Shown: positions 9,881 through 18,276 of the stretch, in pieces | How positions within the stretch are numbered: the stretch's first letter is position 1 | How the letters are laid out: the number at the start of each line of letters is the position of its first letter | Source of the DNA: a virus | Strand: one strand, 5' to 3' | Length of the DNA: 61,073 nt | IMG/VR virus record: IMGVR_UViG_3300022747_000019 | Span: 1 to 61,073 of that record | The notes under the pieces: model-generated | What the model was told of the DNA's origin: nothing | Databases searched by the model: none | What the model saw: the letters and a program-made list of their open reading frames with translations, nothing else | Made by a program: the position numbers and the translations under genes

Positions 9881-11260
9881 TTAAGATAGTGTACCCCACT
9901 TGTATGCGCTAACGCCGTTACCAAGGTTAGTAGTAACTTGAGTCATGCCAGTACGTAGAGACGCAACTAGAACACGACGCTGAGTTTCAACTAGCTCTTG
10001 AGTATCCATACGTAGGCCACGTTGGTTACCAGCCATGAAGTTACCTGGAGCGAAAGCGATCGCGCCGGTAGTACCAGTACCCTTAGAAGCGAATTCTGCG
10101 GAAACTAGAACTGGGCTGTTACCGATCTGACCAACTTGGCCAGTTAGTAAAGTAGCCTGAGGACCAACTTGGTTCATTGTCTGGAATGTGCTGTCATCTA
10201 ATAGGTCGTAGTAGACTTCTGTAGAAACAACATAAACAACTTCAGCTGGGTCTAGACCCCATGCACCTAGGTTCTTACGTAGGTTGCGTAGGTTAGCGAT
10301 AGTAGCAACTGTAGAAGCTGCAGCACCGTTAGCGGAAGTTACGTTGGCAGTAGCGTAAGAAGCTAAGCCTTTAACTGGGTCTGCACCAGAACCAGCACCT
10401 AGAAGATAAGCGCGGTCAACAGAACGTGCTAGACGACGGATCATAGCATCGCGAACGATAGGCATAATGACCAATAGGCTGTCTTCTTCTTCTTCGTAGT
10501 TTAGATATTCTTTAGTCGCTACTTTGTAAGCGTTTAAAGTAATTTCTTTTAGAGCGTGTGGGCTGCCAGAACCTGGAGTTTGACCAGTAGTAGCAGTTGT
10601 ACCGCCAGAACTGTTTGCACCACCGAAATCGCTGTTAACAACCCAGCTTGCTAAACCAGCTTCAGGGTTTAGAGGCATAGTCATAACGTTAGTCTTCATG
10701 TTAACTGCGCGAACTAGCGGAGCAACGACTAAACGACGACGAACTTCAGCTTCCATGTTTGTAGAAACTTCTAGTTCCCATGTAGCGCTTGGCATGTGTT
10801 GGCCAGTTTTTTCGATCATTTGTTGACCGAACTTAGTGTCTTGAATAGACTTGCCAGCAATCTTAGCTAGCATAACTGCTTTTTCACGTTCTGCATAGTC
10901 AGAACCAGCAGCAGTACCTTTGTCAGCGAAAGCCATCTTGCTAGCTTGTAACTTAGCAATTTCGTCAGCCTTCTCTTTTAGAGTAGCTTGTAGGCCGTCT
11001 AGAACGCTCTTAGACTCAGCAGCCTGGTCTTCGAAACGCTTAGTAACTTCAGCTAGAAGCTTTTCAGCACCGCTTTGGCCAACTTGGATTTGTGCTTCAA
11101 CAGCACTTTTAACTTTAGCGTCTAGCTCAGCTTGAGCCTTAGCAGCAGCCTCAGCAGCAGCTTTTTCTGCAGCTTGATTGGCTAGTAATTTTTGGGTAGC
11201 TTCTTCAGCGGCCTTAGCAGCAGCGTCAGCAAGCATTTTTTGCATTTCTTCTGGAGTCAT
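9881..11260 (-). CDS. Possible separately initiated scaffold-capsid product (internal start)
   Basis: Within the fusion gene an in-frame ATG at 11260 (MTPEEMQKML) is preceded 7 nt upstream by AAAGGA, a better ribosome binding site than chance would suggest. It lies exactly at the protease/delta-domain boundary. Initiation here would give a 459-aa protein equivalent to free HK97 gp5, so that capsid subunits outnumber protease. This is inference from the binding site and domain boundary. Confidence 0.55.
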   Translation of the reverse strand: MTPEEMQKMLADAAAKAAEEATQKLLANQAAEKAAAEAAAKAQAELDAKVKSAVEAQIQVGQSGAEKLLAEVTKRFEDQAAESKSVLDGLQATLKEKADEIAKLQASKMAFADKGTAAGSDYAEREKAVMLAKIAGKSIQDTKFGQQMIEKTGQHMPSATWELEVSTNMEAEVRRRLVVAPLVRAVNMKTNVMTMPLNPEAGLASWVVNSDFGGANSSGGTTATTGQTPGSGSPHALKEITLNAYKVATKEYLNYEEEEDSLLVIMPIVRDAMIRRLARSVDRAYLLGAGSGADPVKGLASYATANVTSANGAAASTVATIANLRNLRKNLGAWGLDPAEVVYVVSTEVYYDLLDDSTFQTMNQVGPQATLLTGQVGQIGNSPVLVSAEFASKGTGTTGAIAFAPGNFMAGNQRGLRMDTQELVETQRRVLVASLRTGMTQVTTNLGNGVSAYKWGTLS

Positions 11261-11863
11261 GTCCAATTCCTTTGTTGTTGTGCTCTTTGCTTCCGTTGTG
11301 GATTCTAGCCCTTTAGCTGAGTCGCCTTTGGGTGCAAATTGCTGTTTAAACTGTTTATAGTCCGAGTCATTTTCAAATGCTTTGGACAGATCGAATAGAG
11401 TATTTTGATTGCAAGGCACAGAAACTACCGAAATTTCGACAAGTTCAAGTTCCTTAATAACAAACACCTCTGCAGCGCTATTGTATTCTGCATCAAGGAT
11501 GCGGAAACCAATACTGAATGCTGTTAAAACTTTGTCTTTAATAAGACCAAATACTTCCTCAGCAGCTGAAGAAATACGGGCTTTTACCCACAAACCTTTA
11601 TCATCCACTTTATAATCAGTCATGCGTCCGATAGGATCATCATAATCATGCTGAGATAAAATAATTGGATTCTTAAGGTAATTTTGAATACCTTTCTCCC
11701 AAACGGACTTAGGTACAACGTCACCGCTTCTATCAATATCTGTAGTACTTGCGTAACCTTCAATAAAGATAGATTCGATGCCGCTGTCTCCGCTGGCAGG
11801 TAAGGCTTTTTCATTCACGGCAAAAGCACTATTTAATCGTAGTACTTTGTTTTTATCTACCAT
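9881..11863 (-). CDS. Fused prohead protease - scaffold - major capsid protein (HK97 type)
   Basis: 660 aa. Residues about 20-165 are an HK97-family (S78) prohead protease: ILSQHDYDDPIGR carries the expected catalytic His, TAFSIGFR the Ser, and LVEISVVSVPCNQ the conserved strand. Residues about 200-310 are an Ala/Glu/Lys coiled coil matching the delta-domain scaffold. The rest is an HK97-fold capsid protein (MEAEVRRRLVVAPLVRAV, LNYEEEEDSLLVIMPIVRDAMIRRLARSVDRAYL). SD AAGGAAA precedes ATG 11863. Separate protease and capsid genes are commoner; fusions are known in some phages. Confidence 0.9.
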   Translation of the reverse strand: MVDKNKVLRLNSAFAVNEKALPASGDSGIESIFIEGYASTTDIDRSGDVVPKSVWEKGIQNYLKNPIILSQHDYDDPIGRMTDYKVDDKGLWVKARISSAAEEVFGLIKDKVLTAFSIGFRILDAEYNSAAEVFVIKELELVEISVVSVPCNQNTLFDLSKAFENDSDYKQFKQQFAPKGDSAKGLESTTEAKSTTTKELDMTPEEMQKMLADAAAKAAEEATQKLLANQAAEKAAAEAAAKAQAELDAKVKSAVEAQIQVGQSGAEKLLAEVTKRFEDQAAESKSVLDGLQATLKEKADEIAKLQASKMAFADKGTAAGSDYAEREKAVMLAKIAGKSIQDTKFGQQMIEKTGQHMPSATWELEVSTNMEAEVRRRLVVAPLVRAVNMKTNVMTMPLNPEAGLASWVVNSDFGGANSSGGTTATTGQTPGSGSPHALKEITLNAYKVATKEYLNYEEEEDSLLVIMPIVRDAMIRRLARSVDRAYLLGAGSGADPVKGLASYATANVTSANGAAASTVATIANLRNLRKNLGAWGLDPAEVVYVVSTEVYYDLLDDSTFQTMNQVGPQATLLTGQVGQIGNSPVLVSAEFASKGTGTTGAIAFAPGNFMAGNQRGLRMDTQELVETQRRVLVASLRTGMTQVTTNLGNGVSAYKWGTLS

Positions 11864-11878
11864 GTAGTTTCCTTACTT

Positions 11879-13087
11879 TTACGCGCTCTTACCACCGGTT
11901 GGTTCCTTAGGTTTAGGAGGCGCTCCTCCTTGACTCGGATTCGACGCAGAACCCGCAATATTCGCTGGAATTCTTAAATCATCGTTTCCTGGTTTGCTTT
12001 CGTAACGTAGCTGCTCACGAGCTTCGTTAGGGGATATGATACCAGCATTTACTAATGTTGAGTGATATGCTGCAACGTCTTTTAGTTCAGGCTGCAATGC
12101 AGATACTGAAGACGTAACTGGCTCAATGTCATATCCGTAAAATCTTTCAACAGCACTAGCAAACTTAGTTAAAATCGGCATAACCGTTTCTAGATAGAAT
12201 AAACGTAAGTTAGGTGCGATGTTAGCGTTATTGCCACCGTCTAATAAGATTGGTGGTACGCCTAAAGCTTTTAAAATCTTGCTATCATGAGTTTTGATAC
12301 TTTGATCAAAATCCATCTCTTGGAAGGTATCAGCAATATTTGCTGCAGGCTTTAAGCCACTATCCAAAATCATGGGCTTACGAGCACCATTCTTTGGAGA
12401 GTATTTACTCATCCAGTTAGCTACTGTACGATCTTTTGCAACTTGCGACAAAGTATTATCGCTAGTTAAGATTAATCCGGTAACTGCTCCGTTCTCGAAG
12501 AATTGCTCTTGGAACGTTTGCATTTTGTATAAGATCTTAATATTACGATCAGCACTTACTAATCGTGAGGTACCGCGATAGATGCTGGTAGCTGCTAGAT
12601 CTTTTACATGAATAATTTCGTCTGGTTTGAAAACGATTGTCGTATTATAACGATAGTGCGCTATAAACGTTTTAGGGTCGGTTTCAATCTGAACACGAGA
12701 AGCAGGAAGATGATACAAATAAACTCCATCCCAATATATGAAGATATTACCTTCTAGGATGAAGTCAGTGAAAATGTTCGTTCTGAACTCTTGTGCACTT
12801 TGATACGGGTTAGGTGCAAAGTTAAGTAGTGTGTTAATCGTCTTTTGACGAACACCGCTTACGCGACCTTCTATCTTTTTATCTTTTACATCGTAATCCA
12901 TGCTTGCGCATCCGGATACGATCATATTAACGCCACGGTTTACAGTTTCTAGCTTTTCGAACGCTTGATTGTAAGTAATCGCTGAATCGGAGTTAATGAA
13001 AACACCTTGTTCGCGACTAATTAGCTGCTGCGCTGGATTAAGCTTCTCGGAATCAGCAAACCATGTTCTTGGATTATACCAACTCAT
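11879..13087 (-). CDS. Portal protein (HK97 family)
   Basis: 402 aa. Forms the dodecameric vertex through which DNA is packaged. MSWYNPRTWFADSEKL at the start, then NRGVNMIVSGCASMDYDV, FILEGNIFIYWDGVYLYHLPASRV and ILKALGVPPILLDGG are portal features, and the Pro-rich C-terminus is usual. It lies between the HNH and capsid genes. Confidence 0.92.
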   Translation of the reverse strand: MSWYNPRTWFADSEKLNPAQQLISREQGVFINSDSAITYNQAFEKLETVNRGVNMIVSGCASMDYDVKDKKIEGRVSGVRQKTINTLLNFAPNPYQSAQEFRTNIFTDFILEGNIFIYWDGVYLYHLPASRVQIETDPKTFIAHYRYNTTIVFKPDEIIHVKDLAATSIYRGTSRLVSADRNIKILYKMQTFQEQFFENGAVTGLILTSDNTLSQVAKDRTVANWMSKYSPKNGARKPMILDSGLKPAANIADTFQEMDFDQSIKTHDSKILKALGVPPILLDGGNNANIAPNLRLFYLETVMPILTKFASAVERFYGYDIEPVTSSVSALQPELKDVAAYHSTLVNAGIISPNEAREQLRYESKPGNDDLRIPANIAGSASNPSQGGAPPKPKEPTGGKSA

Positions 13088-13096
13088 GAGTTTCCT

Positions 13097-13519
13097 TTAC
13101 AAGAATTTACCAAATAGCGAAATAGAGCTCTTTTCAGGAACTTTACCCTCTGCTTTGGCTTTTTGTTTCTCAATCCAATTTTTCTGTCGTTCCTCGCTAC
13201 CAGGAGCAGGAGCTTTTCCGTAAACACTGTGTAAAGCTACATGATGCTTGTTGCACAGTGTGTACACCAAATCATATAACTCAATTTTATGCTCCGCAAT
13301 AAACTCGTCCCTAACAGCTAAAATTCCGTCGTCCGTACTTATATCGTAACCTTTACGATCAGCCCAACGATTCAACAGTATAGTAATGGAGTGAAGATGA
13401 TGCAGCTCCAGATCTTCTGTCTTGCCACATACGTAACAATGCGACTGTTTCTCATAGGCTGCTTTGGCTTTATCCCTGATCCATTTTACAGGGATACGAT
13501 TATTAGTATTTTTAGCCAT
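13097..13519 (-). CDS. HNH endonuclease of the packaging region
   Basis: 140 aa. CYVCGKTEDLELHHLHS and CNKHHVALHSVYG supply two CxxC-type zinc ligand pairs and the HH/H catalytic pattern of HNH nucleases. HNH proteins next to terminase and portal genes often assist terminase cleavage in HK97-type phages; position favours that over a homing role. Confidence 0.85.
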   Translation of the reverse strand: MAKNTNNRIPVKWIRDKAKAAYEKQSHCYVCGKTEDLELHHLHSITILLNRWADRKGYDISTDDGILAVRDEFIAEHKIELYDLVYTLCNKHHVALHSVYGKAPAPGSEERQKNWIEKQKAKAEGKVPEKSSISLFGKFL

Positions 13520-13552
13520 TTATTTTTTAGGCACGTTTTTGCAATTCTTCAT

Positions 13553-13581
13553 ATTATATCACTGGAGCAGCATAATGTCAA
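13553..13581 (-). promoter_or_regulatory. Promoter of the HNH-portal-capsid operon
   Basis: Minus strand TTGACA, 17 nt, TATAAT: a perfect consensus promoter about 35 nt upstream of the HNH start, back-to-back with a plus-strand promoter for the GIY-YIG gene. Confidence 0.85.
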
Positions 13582-13616
13582 CTACGAAATTTTTTTATCT
13601 GGTAAGAAATACAAAG

Positions 13617-13645
13617 TTGAACTAGCCTGGCTAATATGATAAAAT
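13617..13645 (+). promoter_or_regulatory. Promoter of the GIY-YIG gene
   Basis: TTGAAC, 17 nt, TAAAAT, ending 21 nt before the chosen start codon. Confidence 0.7.
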
Positions 13646-13666
13646 ATGTTTTTAATTAAGGAAAAT

Positions 13667-14248
13667 ATGACCTCTGGAATCTATAGATTAACATTTTCAT
13701 CAGGTAAATACTACGTAGGTAAATCCCTTGATATTGACACTAGATGGAAGCAACACTTTAACAAGTTCGCGCTAGGCAAGGCTGCGCGACCTATGCAACT
13801 TGAGTTCGACCGATGCGGGCCACCCAAAACTGAGGTACTTTTTGAGTGCCACAAAGACCATATCGACATTCTAGAAGAGTGGCTGATTGATCAACTTAAG
13901 GGTCCGGATATGCTTAATACTACATATCCGGATATTGTCCGTACCGAGGCAATCGCGGACATTATTAACACCAACACAGGTGAGCTACAGCTTAGTACTT
14001 GGGAGCACCTTGAACTTATTCAAAACTATAAAGTTATTGCGGATGAAGCTATTAAACTTTCCAAGCGATGGGAGGATAAGGTTCAAGAGTACAAAAAAGA
14101 CGGCTATATCATTGACGCAGACTACGAAGACGCGGTCGATGTTGCAGCTAGATACCACACAGAAGCCATAGAGTACAAAGACGAACTCACCAGACTTAAA
14201 AACCTAAACTGGTGGGAACGTCTATTCAATTATAGTGTAAACGTATAA
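13667..14248 (+). CDS. GIY-YIG nuclease-domain protein
   Basis: 193 aa from ATG 13667, chosen over ATG 13646 because AAGGAAA lies just upstream of it. Residues 1-75 hold a GIY-YIG core: GIYRLTF, KYYVGKS, then the DTRWKQH arginine/histidine motif. Residues 100-190 are helical and unassigned. It is the only plus-strand gene inside the virion module, has its own promoter and ends 19 bp inside the terminase gene on the opposite strand, so it looks like a mobile insertion (homing-type nuclease). The catalytic Glu is not certain by eye. Confidence 0.8.
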   Translation: MTSGIYRLTFSSGKYYVGKSLDIDTRWKQHFNKFALGKAARPMQLEFDRCGPPKTEVLFECHKDHIDILEEWLIDQLKGPDMLNTTYPDIVRTEAIADIINTNTGELQLSTWEHLELIQNYKVIADEAIKLSKRWEDKVQEYKKDGYIIDADYEDAVDVAARYHTEAIEYKDELTRLKNLNWWERLFNYSVNV

Positions 14249-15531
14249 AGTGCGTATCTTAACGCGTCAGCCATGTGAGAGAACTCATCATGTAGAGGCT
14301 TCTCAGTAGTTAGGGTCTCTTTAGTATCCCAGCGATACTGATCCAACATAGCCAGGGTATGGCTGCAGTGGGGTGAAACCACTAAACGACCAGTTTCTAC
14401 TAATGTTTGCACATAGGCGATTCCAGGCAGAACGTCTTTCTTCGCCTTTATAGTTGCTATATCGTAAAGATAAGCTAAGTCCGACGCAAACTGTGGCGCT
14501 GCGGAGTCGATGAAGATAGGGTCGATTGCCCATTTTGCTATTAGCTCCTGAAATGCAACTGCATGTTTATCTGTGGTCGCCTCTGACTTTAAGTACTCGT
14601 CTACAACGTGGTACTTGTCAACCGAAGGTTGGTATACCACAACCACGAAAGCCGTAGGGTCTCGGTATCCGGGGTCGCAACCGGCAATGGCTTCATCACC
14701 ATCACACGGTACGTAATCCATAACTTGAGTTTCTGCATCCAACGCATAAATCTGACCCTGGAACGTTGTAAACGAAGCCATGTACTCTTGCTCAAACTCG
14801 GCTTTCGACATAGCCTTACGAGCTTCTGCAACGTCCGATTCAGCCATACGAGCATTCTCAGTATAGTCAGCAGTAATCGAACACCACTCAGGGAAGTCAC
14901 TAGAAAATCCACGCTCAAAGAATCGACTAAACCAATTATTCTTACCACGAGGTGTACTAATAAAGATAGCTTTAGAATTAGGTTTATCTAGAGTAGGACG
15001 CAGAGCAACGTTAAACGCAGCTTCTCCATCGGCTCCTAGTGCAGCCTCATCAAAGATAATCAGGTCATACGAACGACCAACACACGAGTCAACAGTCGAC
15101 AACGAACCCATACGAATAGTCGATCCATTCGAAAGTTCAATAATTCTGTCCTTTAAGTTATCTCGGGCAATTTCTAAGTCGAAATGCTTAATCAATCTAC
15201 GCTGAAGCTCAAAAGAAATAGTACTAAGATTATAGTTAGGCGAAATAATAAGTACGTTAGCACCAGGCACTAAGGTGACAAGCTGTCCAATAACGTTTGC
15301 AATGTATGTTTTACCCAATCGGCGAGCTAGTGCAGCACAAACAAAACGATACTTAGGGTCGTTTACGGCATTAATTAAAGCAATCTGAGGCTCGTTAATA
15401 GTTTCCCAAATATTCAACAACTTTAGGTAGTTGGTAATAGGTAACTTAATAAAGCGCTTATCTGCTGGAAATTCACGTATAGCACTACGTTCAACATCAG
15501 GTCTAGAGATAGTTAACATCTTACGAAGCAT
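14230..15531 (-). CDS. terL: Terminase large subunit
   Basis: 433 aa; packaging ATPase and nuclease. Walker A is CAALARRLGKT, Walker B DLIIFDEAALG, coupling motif FISTPRG. Nuclease acidic residues are in AGCDPGYRDPTAF, IFIDSAAPQ and the terminal DEFSHMADALRYAL. It overlaps the small-subunit gene by 11 nt and ends convergent with the GIY-YIG gene. Confidence 0.95.
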   Translation of the reverse strand: MLRKMLTISRPDVERSAIREFPADKRFIKLPITNYLKLLNIWETINEPQIALINAVNDPKYRFVCAALARRLGKTYIANVIGQLVTLVPGANVLIISPNYNLSTISFELQRRLIKHFDLEIARDNLKDRIIELSNGSTIRMGSLSTVDSCVGRSYDLIIFDEAALGADGEAAFNVALRPTLDKPNSKAIFISTPRGKNNWFSRFFERGFSSDFPEWCSITADYTENARMAESDVAEARKAMSKAEFEQEYMASFTTFQGQIYALDAETQVMDYVPCDGDEAIAGCDPGYRDPTAFVVVVYQPSVDKYHVVDEYLKSEATTDKHAVAFQELIAKWAIDPIFIDSAAPQFASDLAYLYDIATIKAKKDVLPGIAYVQTLVETGRLVVSPHCSHTLAMLDQYRWDTKETLTTEKPLHDEFSHMADALRYALYTFTL

Positions 15532-16018
15532 CTCCAGTTAGTAATTTACTAATAAGGGCACCATACTTAGTACCATCACCTAAACCGTCATTAATCTGAA
15601 CGTTCACTTGAGACTTGATTGCCGCAGCTTGGTTACCTTGACGCAATTTTTCAAGTGCGATTTCTTTGTCGAGCATTTCCATCGTCATCTTATGTGATAG
15701 CGCGATCAAATCGGTAATATCTTTATTTGAACCAGTTTCGGATTCCGACATATCTTCAAGTTTTTTCTTGATAAGCGTATCCATCAAATCGCGCATACGA
15801 AAACGATTGTTGAAACCAACTTCATAGAAAACTTGGTTAACATATGCTTTGATCTCATTTCGGGCAAGTGTGCGAGTTACAAAGTCCAGAGGCACATCGA
15901 GGGCGTCAGCGACTTTTTGGGAATCTTGTAATTCCAGGAAACAATTGGCTATCTCCAGATTTTCGGGGGAGATTTGTAAGGCTTCAGCGGGAGCCTGAGT
16001 TGCGGGTAAATTTGACAT
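15521..16018 (-). CDS. terS: Terminase small subunit
   Basis: 165 aa from ATG 16018, which has AAAGGA 8 nt upstream; the longer ATG 16048 has no such site. Residues about 20-75 form an N-terminal helix-turn-helix (QKVADALDVPLDFVTRTLARNEI), followed by helices for oligomerisation (DLIALSHKMTMEMLDKEIALEKLRQGNQ). It recognises packaging-site DNA and hands it to the large subunit, with which it overlaps. Confidence 0.85.
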   Translation of the reverse strand: MSNLPATQAPAEALQISPENLEIANCFLELQDSQKVADALDVPLDFVTRTLARNEIKAYVNQVFYEVGFNNRFRMRDLMDTLIKKKLEDMSESETGSNKDITDLIALSHKMTMEMLDKEIALEKLRQGNQAAAIKSQVNVQINDGLGDGTKYGALISKLLTGDAS

Positions 16019-16038
16019 AGGTGTAATCCTTTTATGGA

Positions 16039-16068
16039 AGTATATCACTTAGGGACAGCTGTGTGCAA
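16039..16068 (-). promoter_or_regulatory. Promoter of the terminase operon
   Basis: Minus strand TTGCAC, 18 nt, TATACT, about 20 nt upstream of the terS start. Confidence 0.6.
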
Positions 16069-16091
16069 GTTGATTTTTTGTGGGGAGGTTT

Positions 16092-16124
16092 GGGACGATT
16101 TGGGCAGTTTAGGGACGATTTGGG
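16092..16124. repeat. Tandem 13-bp direct repeat upstream of terS
   Basis: GGGACGATTTGGG occurs at 16092-16104 and 16112-16124, exactly 20 bp apart (two helical turns). The core GGGACGATTTG recurs at 24516-24526. Position next to terS suggests a terminase or regulator binding site. The rest of 16125-16300 shows nothing else convincing. Confidence 0.6.
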
Positions 16125-16301
16125 TGGTCTGCTATGTAATGGCACCTTAGTCGTTTTGAAATTATTTTGGTGTAACTTACGTGTGGTGGTGCCTTATAGC
16201 GTGTGTATACTTATTAGTCAATTAACCGCCCCCCATAGTATAGTCTATTGTGGTGTATCTGTCAATAGGGGTAAACACCTAGAAAATAATTTAATAAATG
16301 C

Positions 16302-16329
16302 TTGCACGACTGGAATTCTTTGATATAAT
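16302..16329 (+). promoter_or_regulatory. Promoter of the left plus-strand cluster
   Basis: TTGCAC, 16 nt, TATAAT. Only six bases separate the -10 box from the next ATG (16336), so the transcript probably starts at or next to the start codon (leaderless). Confidence 0.7.
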
Positions 16330-16335
16330 AAACAC

Positions 16336-16500
16336 ATGACAACGAAACAACAAGCTGAACAAGCAATCCTCGCACATGATCCCAAAGCGTGGGGTATTTG
16401 CAACACTGGCGGTAATTATTTTATGGCCAGTGTTGGGCGATGCACTGCATATTATGTTATAATTGACGGACAGATTGTAGGAGATGTTTGGTATGAATAA
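16336..16500 (+). CDS. Small hypothetical protein (leaderless)
   Basis: 54 aa (MTTKQQAEQAIL...). Unrecognised. ATG lies 6 nt after the -10 box, with no room for a ribosome binding site. It overlaps the next small gene by 8 nt. First gene of the plus-strand early-type cluster. Confidence 0.6.
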   Translation: MTTKQQAEQAILAHDPKAWGICNTGGNYFMASVGRCTAYYVIIDGQIVGDVWYE

Positions 16501-16585
16501 AAAAGAATTTTTCGATGCACTTGGGTTTGCGGCTTGCATTGCCCTGCCCTTTGTGTTATACTTTGTTTTTGTGATGAAACCTTAA
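16493..16585 (+). CDS. 30-aa single-span membrane peptide
   Basis: MNKKEFFDALG followed by a hydrophobic span (FAACIALPFVLYFVFVM). AGGAG lies about 10 nt upstream within the previous gene. Function unknown; such peptides are common in phage early regions. Confidence 0.55.
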   Translation: MNKKEFFDALGFAACIALPFVLYFVFVMKP

Positions 16586-16604
16586 CTTTTTAGGAGAAAA
16601 TGAA

Positions 16605-16928
16605 ATGACTACAAAAGCTGTGAATTATACCGCCGAACAAACGGCGAAGATGGTTACCGACTATGCCAACGGCGTGACCGTTGAAGCTATGGCTAAAGAA
16701 CTGGGTAAATCTGTTCGCTCTATCGTTGCGAAACTTTCACGCGAAAAGGTTTACAAAGCTAAGGCATACGTTAGCAAGACTGGCGAGGCCGTGGTTAAAA
16801 AGGACGAATGGGCTGATTACATTGGCGAGGCTTTGGGCTTGGCTGAAGCTGATACCGATTCGCTGACAAAAGCAAATAAAAATGCACTGAAGGCAATCGC
16901 TGACTTTATCAAGACTGAAAAGACTTGA
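16605..16928 (+). CDS. HTH protein, paralogue 1 of 5
   Basis: 107 aa with an AGGAG site. MTTKAVNYTAEQTAKMVTDY, then a helix-turn-helix (VEAMAKELGKSVRSIVAKLSRE), the GVY-type VYKAKAYVSKTGE hinge, and a C-terminal helical domain (DSLTKANKNALKAIADF). The same architecture recurs at 20420, 21407, 23078 (minus) and 53073. Similar small proteins are frequent in phages as putative transcriptional regulators. Function is inferred from the fold pattern only. Confidence 0.75.
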   Translation: MTTKAVNYTAEQTAKMVTDYANGVTVEAMAKELGKSVRSIVAKLSREKVYKAKAYVSKTGEAVVKKDEWADYIGEALGLAEADTDSLTKANKNALKAIADFIKTEKT

Positions 16929-16953
16929 CAATAAGGGCTTCGGCCCTTATAAT
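16925..16953 (+). promoter_or_regulatory. Consensus promoter whose spacer is a terminator hairpin
   Basis: TTGACA, 17 nt, TATAAT is a perfect consensus. The spacer ATAAGGGC-TTCG-GCCCTTAT is itself a UUCG-capped 8-bp hairpin that would terminate or pause transcripts from the upstream gene. The -35 box overlaps the HTH gene's last codons and stop. It drives the next two genes. Confidence 0.8.
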
Positions 16954-16978
16954 TTAATCTTTCACCGGAGAATTTAAA

Positions 16979-17134
16979 ATGAAAAAATGGGCTTATATTG
17001 TTATATATATGGGTAAGGCTGTAGGGGCTGGAACTCTGGCCGCTGACCGTGAAACATTCATCACTTCACGGCTTGGCAAAATGTACGGCAGAAAATCCCA
17101 AGGCTTTTCATGGATTATCCGGGAGATGTTGTAA
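16979..17134 (+). CDS. Small hypothetical protein
   Basis: 51 aa (MKKWAYIVIYMGKAVGAG...). GGAG lies 9-12 nt upstream. Stop and next start overlap as TAATG. No recognised family. Confidence 0.6.
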   Translation: MKKWAYIVIYMGKAVGAGTLAADRETFITSRLGKMYGRKSQGFSWIIREML

Positions 17135-17493
17135 TGATTAAATCGGCTGAAATGCGTTTGTTCCAATTGATTTTACAAGATGAATTCAAGCTAAAATCAC
17201 GGGTTAACTTTGTGAAAACAAAGATACTACGTTTTGACGGTGATTCGTGCATGGGTATGTATGAGGGCGAATCAATGGGCAAAAACAAATTTAATCATAA
17301 AATCAGAATCGCCACTTCTGAGGTTAAGACTAGCGAAGACTTATTTTCTACATTAGCGCATGAATATGTTCACGCTTGGCAAATGGAAAAGGGCAAAGAC
17401 TTAGACCACGATACAAAATCAGGTTTTGTTAATTGGCGTAATTATTTCAAGGCTTATTATAATTCTGATATTGTTTCATTTGGCAGGGTGTAA
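17134..17493 (+). CDS. SprT-like zinc metalloprotease-fold protein
   Basis: 119 aa. LAHEYVHAWQME contains the HExxH zinc-binding and catalytic motif, with a further candidate ligand in the DHDTKSGF region. Small SprT-like proteins are often phage encoded; substrates are unknown. Translation is coupled to the preceding gene by TAATG. A second protein of this type lies at 19710. Confidence 0.75.
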   Translation: MIKSAEMRLFQLILQDEFKLKSRVNFVKTKILRFDGDSCMGMYEGESMGKNKFNHKIRIATSEVKTSEDLFSTLAHEYVHAWQMEKGKDLDHDTKSGFVNWRNYFKAYYNSDIVSFGRV

Positions 17494-17510
17494 TACCTTT
17501 GTTTGCAAAA

Positions 17511-17579
17511 CGAAATGAGAAACAAAAGTTCTCATTTTCGTGCGCCAAAATTATAACATATAATTTTGGGGCGTGTCAA
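17511..17579 (-). repeat. Promoter-hairpin repeat unit, copy 1
   Basis: On the minus strand: TTGACA (17579-17574), 18 nt, TATAAT (17555-17550) with extended -10 TGT, then within 10 nt an 11-bp hairpin (17511-17540) followed by TTTTG. The promoter faces the end of a plus-strand gene and has no gene to drive. Two further copies lie at 19553 and 20802. Confidence 0.7.
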
Positions 17580-17670
17580 GGGTTTTTCGATTAATTTTTT
17601 CAATCACGGCGATAGATATTTTCAATGATGAAATTGTGCATAGGGGCGAAAAATGCGCTATAATCTAGGC

Positions 17671-17796
17671 ATGAAAACGAAATACACTGAACAACAAATT
17701 TCACGGTTTCACCGATTCTGTGATCGTCACGGGCTTGCGTTCGCTACAATTAGCGAGTATAATGGCGCTATCGAACAATTTTTTTCTGAGGACTGA
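17671..17796 (+). CDS. Small hypothetical protein (leaderless)
   Basis: 41 aa (MKTKYTEQQISRFHRFCDRHG...). ATG follows TATAAT (17659-17664) by 6 nt. Unrecognised. The HAD gene begins 3 nt after its stop. Confidence 0.6.
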   Translation: MKTKYTEQQISRFHRFCDRHGLAFATISEYNGAIEQFFSED

Positions 17797-17799
17797 AAA

Positions 17800-18276
17800 A
17801 TGGCTAAAATCAATCGCGTGGCAGTTTATGACATGGACGGCACAATTGTAGATTCTTCGCATCGTTATCGCACAATCACGGACGAAAACGGCGAACGAAT
17901 CGACCTTGATTATTGGCGCGAAAACGAACACCTAGCAATGAATGACGGACTTTTGCCCATGTTCGAACAATATCGGGCAGACCTTGCAGACGAAAACTGT
18001 TATGTGATTATTGCAACTGCGCGGGTTATGAATGCCCCAGATTGGCAATTTGTCAAGGAAATTTTGGGTGAACCTGATTATTTTATTAGCCGAAAATCAG
18101 GCGATACACAATCAGGGAAAACCCTTAAAATCAACGGCTTGGCAAAATTCTTCAATTTGGTTACATTCAAAAACGCGGATTTTGTTTTTTATGAGGACAA
18201 TGTAAGCTATTTGAAAGCCGTTTGTGATCGGTTCAAAATTCGAGGCGTTTACATTCCATCGGTTCAAGGCCACTAA
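17800..18276 (+). CDS. HAD-family phosphatase, PNK 3'-phosphatase-like
   Basis: 158 aa. VAVYDMDGTIVDSS is HAD motif I (Asp nucleophile and acid), YVIIATAR is motif II, and FVFYEDNVSYLKAV carries the acidic motif III/IV. Size and motif spacing resemble the 3'-phosphatase half of phage polynucleotide kinases, without a kinase domain. The substrate may be RNA or DNA ends or a nucleotide. Confidence 0.78.
   Translation: MAKINRVAVYDMDGTIVDSSHRYRTITDENGERIDLDYWRENEHLAMNDGLLPMFEQYRADLADENCYVIIATARVMNAPDWQFVKEILGEPDYFISRKSGDTQSGKTLKINGLAKFFNLVTFKNADFVFYEDNVSYLKAVCDRFKIRGVYIPSVQGH

Noticed and set aside
16063-16323. 86-codon plus-strand ORF upstream of the early genes
   Set aside because: It spans the terS promoter and the direct repeats and lacks a ribosome site.
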